In this document: positions 23,504 through 32,924 of the stretch, piece after piece | How positions within the stretch are numbered: the first letter of the stretch is position 1 | Layout of the letters: each line of letters begins with the position of its first letter | Origin: Vitrella brassicaformis | Lineage: Eukaryota; Sar; Vitrellaceae | Length of the DNA: 64,000 bases | Reading direction: 5' to 3' | Assembly (NCBI GenBank): GCA_001179505.1 | Contig: CDMY01000562.1 | Coordinates: 1 to 64,000, forward strand | Translations under genes and position numbers: made by a program | Notes under the pieces: generated by a model | Seen by the model: only the letters and a program-made list of their open reading frames with translations | What the model was told of the DNA's origin: nothing | The model's database searches: none

Positions 23504-24348
23504 GTTGGTCGAATTCACTCCCTGGTTCTGCGTCAATCAACGAGGAGAGCAAGCCAAGCGAGCCGATCGAGGAGGGCAGCTACGATGGGTCGTCACCCGC
23601 TGCCCGCCGAACCCACAACCAAACGACCGCCGCCCCGTCACCAACCGATGGCCCCTTGGCCTCGACCGACCCATTCTACTCATTCCCCTACATGCCCCCC
23701 GTTCCCACTTTTCCCCCGCTACCATCGGCTGCTGGCGTATCACTTGACGAACACGGGGTCGACCACAATTACACCCAACAACAAGAGACTCCTGTCGTCT
23801 CATCGCGGGGGTACGGAAAGAGGAGGGCGTCGAGCGAGCCGTCGAGCCATCGGACGCGGGCAGAGGAGGAAAAGTTAATGAACGGAGGAAAGTTAATGAA
23901 GGCATTGGACGGATGGGTTGTGTCATTAAATGATGGTTTCGTGCCTGATTGTCACAGTTGTCTAGCGTCTCAGGGGGGTACGCATTGTCTCGTGTGACCA
24001 TGAATGATGCTGCGGGGAGGGCGGAGGGCGCCGCTACTGACGCCGCGGCAAGGCCCGCTTCATCTTCACCATTCTCGGCGGGCATGTTGTCGGTAATGGC
24101 TGGATGGAGGGACAACAGTGAGATGGAGACAAACACGTGTGTGCTTGCTTTTCCGTGGTGGCCAGACGTTCTTTGAGAGGTCTTCGACCGAGGACGTCAC
24201 CATGCCTCCACCGCCACCACTCGGCTCCATCGCTCAACTACCCCCGGCCCTCTCGTCACTCTCGAGGTGCGCGCCCACTAGCCACCCCTGCAAGAGATTT
24301 GGCATGTATGTCTCTGTGTTTCTGACCATCTCCAGTATGTGTACGTGA
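23504..24348 (+). CDS. tentative multi-exon gene, low-complexity protein
   Basis: Exon-like frames join in phase through short GT-AG introns. A first exon from about 23504 (AG before it) codes acidic and Pro-rich sequence (STDPFYSFPYMPPVPTFPPL; YTQQQETPVVSSRGYGKRRA). A 43-nt intron could end at about 23959. A second exon codes VTMNDAAGRAEGAATDAAAR, and the next, from about 24166, codes TFFERSSTEDVTMPPPPPLG, with a stop at 24346-24348. The introns lack the TG/TCTG repeats of neighbouring genes. No start codon is certain and no family was recognised. It may be the N-terminal part of the gene that starts at 24350, but the phase of that join did not fit. Confidence 0.3.
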
Positions 24349-24349
24349 G

Positions 24350-25174
24350 ATGGTCAAACTGGGCGTCATCCGCCACTTCGCTGATCACGTGGATATCCCG
24401 ATGTGGTCCCTCAACCGCCATGTGATGCAAATCGACACAAAGGCCAACTACCGCGCCAGCGTCAAGAACCGAGACCTCTCATACATGGTCGGGATGTGCG
24501 CGACCGACTGGAAGGAGGGGTACTACAACAATGAGGCGCTGCTTGGATGCTACAGCGCCAATTGGGGTGCCACAGGCTTCACGAGGCACACGGTAGACTC
24601 AACCAACAGACTCGGCGACAGCACCCTTGTGCGTTGTCGATCAGTTGGTGTTCACCCTTCGCTCGATCAAGACTCAGCTGCCAGCGTCAGCAGGCTTCTA
24701 CAAGAGCGGCGGAGAAGCCAAAAGCGGGCGGGACCTCTACCTCTTGGACTCAAACGTTAGACATGCATCACATGTGTATGTGTAGTTAGTGGCGACCTGC
24801 CGATCATGTATTTTGCATGCGGTGCATGTACGGATGCATTTGTGCAGGATGACGAAAATGAGGCTAACCAGCCGCACACCCATCTCGAGGGGCGAGAGGA
24901 CTGGTTGCGCGTGTTCGACGACGGTGGCCACACATTGACGCAGCGAATGGACTACCTCCAACATCTCGACGACGCCATGGAGAGGGTGCGTAAGCTCGAG
25001 ACAGCAGCAGCGATGATCGGGGCATCGCCAGGGCAAGACGCGAGCATGGGCGTCGGTGCTGCTACGACGCCAATGGACGTCGACGGGGGCGCCGGGCGGC
25101 TGGTGATGGTGAATCCATCAACTGCAAGTATCGCCTCGACGACGGCCACTTCCACTGGGACTGCAAACGGCTGA
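24350..25174 (+). CDS. tentative gene of unknown function
   Basis: The frame from ATG 24350 is well ordered (MVKLGVIRHFADHVDIPMWS; DTKANYRASVKNRDLSYMVG; NEALLGCYSANWGATGFTRH). A 53-nt intron (24592-24644) leads in phase to LVFTLRSIKTQLPASAGFYK and then DLYLLDSN. A second intron with donor GTTAGAC and acceptor TTTGTGCAG leads to EDWLRVFDDGGHTLTQRMDY and a helix DAMERVRKLETAAAM, ending in a Thr/Ala-rich tail at TGA 25172-25174. The ordered first part looks like a true globular domain, but I do not recognise it. An alternative splice near 24990 to about 25130 would give YRLDDGHFHWDCKRLTHD, a possible zinc-binding stretch. Confidence 0.35.
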
Positions 25175-25189
25175 CGCACGACAAGACAG

Positions 25190-25675
25190 CTAGACCTCCT
25201 TCATACCGAATCATTCAGCCATGGCGCCAGAGACGAGGAAACTCTCAACGAGGATACTCTCAAAGACCTGGTCAACAGCCTAAACTTCCAGATAGACGTC
25301 CAAATGGAAGATTAGATGCGGCTGATCGAACACACCTTCCCTGTCTCTCTTGTCGAAGGTCTGCATGCGACGGCATCTTCGCAGGGGCTCTTGCGAGGCT
25401 GCGAGAGTGCCCGCTTTGCGAGGTAATGGCCCCAAGCCCGACCATGCTGTGCTGCTTCGCGTCGATTACAACGCTCTCAAGGCTCTCTGCGCCAACCCTG
25501 TTGACAAGCAAGTGCACTTTCTGCAGCAGCGGAGAACATGTACGAGATGGAAGAGAACATGGCCAAAACAAATGGAAGCTTCAATGTTTTCGTCGCTGTT
25601 GAAGCGACCGTTGAGGAGGCCAGCGATGGCCGGAGGCCTTTTAGAGGCCTCCTAGAGACTTCTCGCATCTCCTAG
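25190..25675 (+). CDS. exon-like fragment, possibly decaying
   Basis: Several protein-like stretches lie in different frames: EETLNEDTLKDLVNSLNFQI then an in-frame TAG, MRLIEHTFPVSLVEGLHATA, PDHAVLLRVDYNALKALCAN, and AENMYEMEENMAKTNGSFNV ending at TAG 25673-25675. Short introns (for example donor GTCAACAG with acceptor GATTAG) could bridge two of the breaks, but then other protein-like stretches fall in introns. Either this is the end of the preceding gene with unusual short introns, or a decaying copy. I cannot decide from sequence alone. Confidence 0.25.
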
Positions 25676-26299
25676 AGACCCCTGCGAGAGCGGGCAATGA
25701 GGTGGTTCACCGGATCTAGAAGACAACGTATGCCAGCCGAGACACGATACTGCCAGTATTGGTTTTACGACTTGTGGGGCTGCCGGTGTTGTGTCTCAGG
25801 TGAATGAATTGTTCGAGTTGATCAACCAGGCTGGTGGAGCGCTCATTATGTGAATGCAGAGGGGCAGGAACTACACGATGAAGAACGGTGGTCTGCACTC
25901 GACGAGACAGAAGCACCAGCTGCTGCGTGTGTTATACGTGTAGATACATGAAGGGATACGCGCCGCCCCTCAATGTGCTTGTGCGGTTCGGTGGTGGTGT
26001 TATGGCACAGCGGACGTGCCGGGAATACCAGGGCATCCCACTGGTGGGCAGAAAGGATAGAGGGGGGGATGAATCTGATGTATCGTGGCGTATCTCTATG
26101 CTTGTGTGCACTTGTCTTTCCGTCATCGGAACGTCTGCTTTATAGAAGGTGAGAGAGGACAGCCACCTCTCCTCTCAATGACTCATTTGGTAGTTCTTTC
26201 ATTCAGGTATTCGTCAGTTTTCATCGGCTTTCACCCTGTATGGTCCGCAGCCTTGCCGCAGCCGCTGTTCGCCGTCGGTTATTGTGCCTAAGATGACAG

Positions 26300-27138
26300 C
26301 TGACGGGCCTGCGCTGCCGCTGATGAAAGTGTTACCCCTGTTGCATCAAATCACAAGGGGACGGCGCCAAACGAGCCGCACTGATGGAGGCATTCAAAGA
26401 TGTGCACAACCTCTGCATGGATGCCTCGGGCAGCATCGCCCGCTACGCTTTCACCACCCTCTCTACGATGCTCACGACAAGGCAGCTCGCGTCCAGCGGC
26501 CAAATGAAAGGGAATATCAAAGCAAGACTATCAATCGTATGTACTGTCTCAAGTGAGGGATGCGAGAGGAGGGGCAAAGGCATATTGGTGTGTCATGTAT
26601 ATTGATTGGATGCAGAAAGCTGCTTCTGCCGCGCATCCGAGAAGACGGGGATGCGGCAGCAGACATTTATATCGTCTCTGGTGTTTTTATTCCACATGAG
26701 GTCCCGCATGTGACTACTCAGCGGACAGCAGAGCGGTACAACGTAGAGCAGTACATTATGGAGACCCTCCGTCGGCTGTTGGAGAGGTACATATGTTGAT
26801 ATGTTGAGAGGCGCCAGCGGTATGTGTACAATACATGCAAAGTGTCTGTCTGCAGACCTGGACCACGCGTATATGCCTGCCGCAACGTCGACTTTCACAG
26901 CTTGGGCGTTAAGGATGGCGACATATGGTCCAGCCGACATTTCGAGCCACTCTGGTATATTAACAGTTCGCACGACACGCCAGACGAGCCCGACGAAGAG
27001 GCTAAATCACGAGCGAACGCCAAATTCTTGGTTATATCTAGACTACCAAAAGCACCAAACGTTGTCGACCTCTTCCTGTTGCAGAACAAATCAAAACCAG
27101 GTGTGTCTCAGAAAGGCGTTACAAGTAGATATCCGTGA
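26300..27138 (+). CDS. exon-like fragments, unknown gene
   Basis: Three ordered stretches follow one another: MEAFKDVHNLCMDASGSIAR (26384 on), LLLPRIREDGDAAADIYIVS then VEQYIMETLRRLLERY (from about 26620), and, after a CTGCAG acceptor near 26855, VDFHSLGVKDGDIWSSRHFE through SRANAKFLVISRLPKAPNVV, ending at TGA 27136-27138. Donors such as GTATGT (26537) and GTACAT (26787) are present. The phase between the first two pieces does not fit the simplest splice. No family recognised. Confidence 0.3.
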
Positions 27139-27647
27139 TTGTCTCACTCATTGTCATCCATGCAATGCAAAACACCGTCGATGGACTCAAACTCTGACAC
27201 CCGAGACACGGAAGAAACGACACACAACGACACAGACATGCCAGGCACAATGGATGACTGATGGCAGCTCAGCGAAGGTGTTGGTTGAGTGAATGCTGGC
27301 TGGGGAAAAGTCTGGACAAAAAAGTCAGTAAACAAAGTAGGCAAGCCAGCTCAGACGGACGACACGCGCCAGGTGAATCACATCCACATGTGTGCATAAA
27401 GTCACACTGAGAATGAAAGGACATACCTTACTGCACAACCGCGTCCGGATCACTTGTACATAAACTGCACAACCAGTTCTGGTCCACTATTGGTGACTTT
27501 GATAGAAGATCCAATAGTGGGTAACACTTGTGCATCTCACTCCGCAGCATGTCGTTGAACACCGCTCGCTCGCCGGCGTCAGTGAGGATGGGCTCGATGC
27601 ACTCGGCCGCCTCAGCCCCAAGTAGCCAGCAGCCGTCTCGAGAATCG

Positions 27648-28145
27648 TCATGTAGCTTTTCGTCTCTCCCAACGATACGGTTTCCCGATACGCGTAGATG
27701 TAACGACAAGTGTATGGACAGCCATCTTGGCCAGCGCCTGAATCACCTCCCCTTTCTTCTGTTTGACGCCTTCAGGCAGCCGGATGTCGTCTTGGTCGAC
27801 GTTGATGCCAAAGTAGCGGAGCTCACGCAGCACAGCCTTCTTGTTGACCGATGCCTCCACATAAATGGGCAGGCCGTGGCGGTGGAAGTCCAGCACATAT
27901 GGGAATGAACATCTCAGACACAGACGACACAACAGAAGGACACAAGCAGCCTCTCACGCGGCACGTCATTATTGCCTTCCCTGATGCACGTGCGTTACCG
28001 ACAGGTCCTGTTGGATGCACTGATACTCGGCAGTGTTCTCGTTGGCGACCAGCTGGCCCAGCAATGTCTGTGGGTGCCGCTCGATGGTCGTCCAGGTCAC
28101 GTGGACCGTCTGGCCGCCGACATCAAGTCGAATGGGAGTCGTCAT
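27648..28145 (-). CDS. BTB/POZ T1-type (KCTD-like) domain protein
   Basis: The first exon starts MTTPIRLDVGGQTVHVTWTT at 28145 and continues IERHPQTLLGQLVANENTAE, the hallmark xLxVGG and RHPxxLL of potassium-channel tetramerisation (T1/KCTD) BTB domains. The second exon, from about 27911, supplies FPYVLDFHRHGLPIYVEASV and VLRELRYFGINVD, matching the second half of the T1 fold (YVLDFLRxG...LRxEAxYFGI). KCTD proteins act as oligomeric adaptors, often for cullin-3. The exact donor is uncertain: GTAACG does not keep phase, while GTCGGT four bases earlier does. A further open frame in another phase (27431-27709, SEMHKCYPLLDLLSKSPIVD) may be an additional 3' exon. Confidence 0.65.
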
Positions 28146-28587
28146 TGCGACACGCACGCACACCTGCAGCACGACAGGCAACAGAGGCACACATGAATGT
28201 GGGCGAAACGCGCTGATCTTTGTCTGAGCTTCGTTCCCCCTTTCTATCTCACCCTGAGAGTAGCTAGGAGAACGATGGATGGGCCAAATGGGCCACAGCA
28301 ATTGGGCCACAGGGTCCTCACTGGAGATGCTGCAAAGAACAGCAGCAGAGCGATAGCTGATGAATCCTCAAGCATGCTACCTGCAGAACTTCGAGTCCCT
28401 GACCTTCCTGGATGCTCAGATGGACAGATCAACAAGCAGATCAGAAGCTACTGATCAAAGGACATGAACACGCGAGGGTCATCCGTGCCCCTCGTTGCCC
28501 CTCTAGCGTACAGGAAGGCGAGGACTCGGAAATACAAATGCATCATTCCTTCGCGTGCGCTCCAGGGTTTCGGTCCCTGCTCCCTCC

Positions 28588-28634
28588 AGGGTTTCAAACC
28601 CCGAAGCCCCACGCAGAGCTCGCACTGCGCTGCA
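28588..28634. repeat. conserved upstream block, copy 2
   Basis: Matches the block at 20953-20997, beginning AGGGTTTCAAACCCCGAAGC. A partial extra copy (CCAGGGTTTC) lies just before it at 28562. It ends 69 bp before the ATG of the plastid membrane protein gene. Confidence 0.85.
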
Positions 28635-28703
28635 GAGAAGACGCATCGGATTCATACATCCATATATCCATATCTCCGTCCTTGTCCGCCAGATAGACAG
28701 ACG

Positions 28704-30612
28704 ATGTTTGGCGGCTTTCGTTCTGTGCTCCTTGGGTCCCTCTGTGTGGCTGCCACTGTCTCATCGGCATCACGACGACCGCTCGGCTTCATCCCTCAGC
28801 AGAGCGCTCATCGCGTCAGCAGATCTATCACTCCGCACAAACATCGCCCATCACACCCATCGCATCCGCCTGACCTCCGCAGCAGCGGCTCTCTGCTTCA
28901 TTCACCACCTACTGACCCCTACAGCACCAGCAGTAGCAGCAGGAGCAGCAGCAGGAGCAGCAGCAGGAGCAGCAGCAGCACCGGCAGGGGGCTGACGCGT
29001 CTGCAAGCATCGTCGATGGCGGACCTGCAGGAGTATCTGAATGTCAACCCCTGGTCGGTCAGCGCCGAGGACATTGCGGGTCAGCTGTTCGCCGCCTCTC
29101 TCTTCCCGTACCTGGCCTTCCTGTGGTTCCTCTCTCGCCCCGAGACGCGGATGCCGAGGCTGGCCAACTTCGGCTTCCAGTTCTTGCTGGTGTTTGTGGG
29201 CATGACCATTCCCGCTGGCATCCTTGCCAAGGTCTGGTACAACGAGAAGCTCGCCAACGTCGACTACCTCCACGGGGGCGCTGAGTCGTTCCTCACCGTC
29301 ACCAACCTGCTCATCGTTATCGGCATGCGCCAGGCCATTGTTGACGAGGTGCGGCAGCAGCAGCAAGTGCAACAGGGAGTGACGGCGACAGTGAGTGGGG
29401 AGAAGGGCGACTGGGCTGAGGTGACGGCCTCGGCTGTGCTTGGGAGGGTGGACAGCAAGGGCGGAGGGAGGAGGCTGGAGAGCTCGGTGGTTGCGGGTGT
29501 GGCTGTGCTGCTGGGCGCCTTGTCGGTGTTTTCTGATGCGCACCCTGAGCCGTGGAACGCCTTGTCGTTGCCGACGTGGGCCATCCACGTGTCGTCGCTG
29601 GTGGAGTGGCTGATCGCCATGGGGCTGATATGGCAGTACGCCGATGTGCGAAGGAATCCCGCTTGGAAGGGGCTCACATGGGGGTAGGATACGCCCACCG
29701 GGCACACAAACACAGGTGCAGGGAGCGGGTGGATGTGTGTGTGTGTGTGTGTCAGCATGTTGCCGCTTCATTCGAGTGGCATCTGCGCGTGCACGTACCA
29801 CTTCTTCTACAACGCCAGCCAACTTGACTTCCTCGTCGGGCTGCAGGTCGGTGGATGAGATGGTGCCAAGACGAAGACAAGACGCATACCTTGACAGACA
29901 GACAGACAGACAGACAGAAAGACACCGCAGTGTCTATCGCTTCCTTCCCCTATGTGTGCAGGCCTTCCTGACGGTCGTGGGAGACACAACCTGCGCCCTC
30001 GCTGCCTGGCGGATATGGCAATCGGAGAAAAACCTTCCGACGCCCGCCACCGACACACATCCACAAACACAACCACAGCCACAACCACAGCCGCAACCAC
30101 AGCCGCAACAAGCCTCACGACTGCCGGGTAAGTCGAGGCGAGCGAAGGAGGGAGGGAGGCGCCACTCCAACACACCACCCACACACACGTGGCTGTGGTT
30201 CGTGTGTGTGCTATGCAGACGGCGCGACCGTCGCCCAGTACAGTGGTGGAGGTGCGGGCGGGGGGAGCCCTTTGAAGGGGTGGGAGGACCTGGGTGAGCT
30301 CTTCGGGCAGGACTCCAACCTCAGCTTCGGCCTCAAACTCGCAGCCATATCCGTGGCAGTGTCCGCCGCGGTCAAATACGGCGAGGTAGGTTAGCGGGAG
30401 GGAGACGGCCGATGGACTGTCTCACACGAGATGGACCGTCTAAGCGTGAAAGTGATGTGTGTGTGCGTTTGCTGTGTGTACAGTTGTATCTTGACCTGCC
30501 CTTCTCCCCGTCCCTCACCCCGGCGCTGGCCATCATCGGCGTGCCGACACTTCTCAACAGCGTCAAGTGGGCCTTGCGGAGCAGAAACAGCAGCGCCGAC
30601 CTGCCCTTCTGA
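28704..30612 (+). CDS. plastid DUF3593-DUF2499 (Ycf49-like) membrane protein
   Basis: Five exons fit exactly: 28704-29683, 29756-29846, 29962-30127, 30219-30385 and 30484-30612. The N-terminus has a signal peptide (SVLLGSLCVAATVSSAS) and then a long Ser/Arg/His-rich transit-like stretch, as for complex-plastid import. The first conserved part (residues about 110-210: NPWSVSAEDIAGQLFAASLF, YLAFLWFLSRPETRMPRLAN) follows the DUF3593 pattern. The second (about 290-370: LPTWAIHVSSLVEWLIAMGL, ADVRRNPAWKGLTWGMLPLH, ICACTYHFFYNASQLDFLVG, LQAFLTVVGDTTCALAAWRI) follows DUF2499/Ycf49. Both families are found in cyanobacteria and plastid-bearing eukaryotes and are of unknown role, probably thylakoid or envelope. 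After a PQ-repeat linker, a third hydrophobic region ends the protein. Confidence 0.85.
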
Positions 30613-30864
30613 CGGTCCACACATGCATGTGCCGCTTTTCTTCCCCGGAGAGGGGTATTTTTCGTGTAAACCGGTGTGGTGCTTTCTTTGTGTGGGGGAT
30701 GGATGGATGGGTGGGGGGTGACGTATGAGGGTGAGATTTTGAGCCTCTCTCTCCATCGGGATCTCTACTGAGAGGCGATGGATGGAGGTATTGATGCCGT
30801 GTGAGAGGTGGGGCTTTTTCCATGTGGGTGCACTGCGACCGACCGCTTTGGTCTGGACATTGTT

Positions 30865-30899
30865 GGGGTGGTGGGGTGGGGTGGGGTGGGGTGGGGTGG
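30865..30899. repeat. G-quadruplex-like GGGGT repeat
   Basis: Six GGGG tracts separated by loops of one base, or four in one case, on the plus strand. This fits the usual G-quadruplex pattern. It lies 250 bp downstream of the plastid membrane protein stop codon. Confidence 0.8.
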
Positions 30900-31238
30900 A
30901 AGGTGTTAAAGCTCATTCAAAGTCAGTGATAGGCAACAGGTACGGGGCACGGACACACGGAGACACACACAGAGTTGCCGGCTGGTCCGACTCTGCTGGT
31001 TTGGTTGCACCAACCACATCCATCCATCCATCCAGACACACACAAGGGAAGGTATGTAGCTATAAAATCCGTCGCGCAACATAGTGGACGTGCAGGCACT
31101 CACCTCACTCGTCCTCCTACTCTTCATTCGTTGACTATACACCACCCCACACACAGACGTCCTCGCCGCCCATTCGCTCCCAGGCTGGCTCCCTGGCTCT
31201 AGATATAGCTCCATGGGTCGCTTCCGCGACCACCGAAA

Positions 31239-31538
31239 NNNNNNNNNNNNNNNNNNNNNNNNNNNNNNNNNNNNNNNNNNNNNNNNNNNNNNNNNNNNNN
31301 NNNNNNNNNNNNNNNNNNNNNNNNNNNNNNNNNNNNNNNNNNNNNNNNNNNNNNNNNNNNNNNNNNNNNNNNNNNNNNNNNNNNNNNNNNNNNNNNNNNN
31401 NNNNNNNNNNNNNNNNNNNNNNNNNNNNNNNNNNNNNNNNNNNNNNNNNNNNNNNNNNNNNNNNNNNNNNNNNNNNNNNNNNNNNNNNNNNNNNNNNNNN
31501 NNNNNNNNNNNNNNNNNNNNNNNNNNNNNNNNNNNNNN
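31239..31538. other. assembly gap (300 N)
   Basis: Exactly 300 undetermined bases. Because the second gap in the window is also exactly 300, the length is probably a placeholder. Confidence 0.98.
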
Positions 31539-31759
31539 CCCCACAGAGGACAGAGAGGAGTGGGTGCGTACCAAGACGATCGAGTATGAAGCCCTCTGTC
31601 TCTCTCTCTCTCTCCTCTTGCCCTCTCCCTCCCTTGCCTTGCCCGCCTGAGTGGATGGGCGTGGCGTACGACTGACTGCCTGTACACGCGACACGGACTA
31701 GTGAGCTTCTCACTTGGCTGCTTGCTTCATTCATCAGGGGATCGATCACACATGGGGAG

Positions 31760-32826
31760 CTATGACAGCACCGGTTCTTGTGGCTGCGACGGCGGGGACG
31801 GCGGCACCTCGGTCGTGCGGCCGGGGACGCTCAGCACCAGACGGTCGTTCTTCACCGCAACCGATATCAGGTCGCCTGCACATCACGGTGAGAGTGTGTG
31901 TGCCCATCCTCCTCGATCGTCCCTCCTCACTGACTGACCTTCTTTGAAGTCTCCCTTGAGGATCCCCTTGGCGATGGGTGTCTCGACTTCCCTCTGGATG
32001 GTCCTCTTGAGCGGCCGCGCGCCGTACTGCGGGTCGTAGCCGATGTCGGCAATGTAGGCCATGGCGTCCCCGTCGACGCGCAGCTTGATGTTCTTGTCGA
32101 ACAGACGCTCGGCAACCTTGGCCAGCTCCAGACCTACGATCTCACGCAACTCTGATGACACAAACATAGAGAGAAAGAAAGAGGGAGAGAGAGGGTAAGT
32201 GGTTGCCTTGGTTGGTCGATCAGTGCCTGCCTGGCATGCTGGCTGCTTACCGTCTTTGACAAGCGAGTCGAAAATGACAAACTCGTCGATGCGATTGAGG
32301 AACTCGGGGCGGAACGTCTCGCGCACGGCGTTCATCACACGCCTGCACATGACACAACACAACACATATCACATAACACATTTCCCACTCTGTGTGGCCC
32401 GTGCCCCTTTCTCTCTCTCTCTCTCTCGTTGGCGTACGTCTTGATCTCTTGCGACAGAGATCGGTCTCCGGCGAGTTCCAGGATGCTGGTTGAGCCGATG
32501 TTGGAGGTGAATATGATGATGCAGTTCCTGAAGTTGACGGTGTTGCCCTTGCTGTCCGTCACGCGCCCGTCGTCCAGGATCTGCAGCAAGATGTTAAACA
32601 CGTCGGGATGGGCCTTCTCCCTGCACACACACACACAGACACGCCGCGGCAAACCAAACCGACACACAAGTGTATGGTGTTTGTCGTGTGTCTGTCTGTG
32701 CTTCGTGTGGCTGACTACTGACATTTCGTCGAAGAGGATGACCGAGTAGGGCTTCCGTCTGACTGCGTCGGTGAGCTGCCCGCCCTGCTCGTAGCCAACG
32801 TACCCCGGGGGCGCGCCGATGAGCCG

Positions 32827-32862
<36 letters not shown>

Positions 32863-32891
32863 CAGGCGGATCATGGCGTCCTCTACACACA

Positions 32892-32924
<33 letters not shown>

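Larger units (their letters stand above)
30613..31759. other. intergenic between convergent genes, with G-rich tract and gap
   Basis: No supported gene. The stretch contains a G-quadruplex-like tract (30865-30899), CATC repeats near 31018-31032 and the first assembly gap. Open frames that run through the N bases are artefacts. Confidence 0.6.

Noticed and set aside
22709-23536. Minus-strand open frame of 275 residues
   Set aside because: Composition is Pro/His/Arg/Thr-rich with translated simple repeats, no domain and no splice support. Long random open frames are expected in GC-rich DNA.
24629-24644. A possible 16-nt GT-AG intron
   Set aside because: Removing it keeps the frame, but a 53-nt intron sharing the same acceptor (24592-24644) also keeps the frame and is much more usual.
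31135-31749. Open frames crossing the N gap
   Set aside because: They exist only because N codons are read through; no domain lies on either side.
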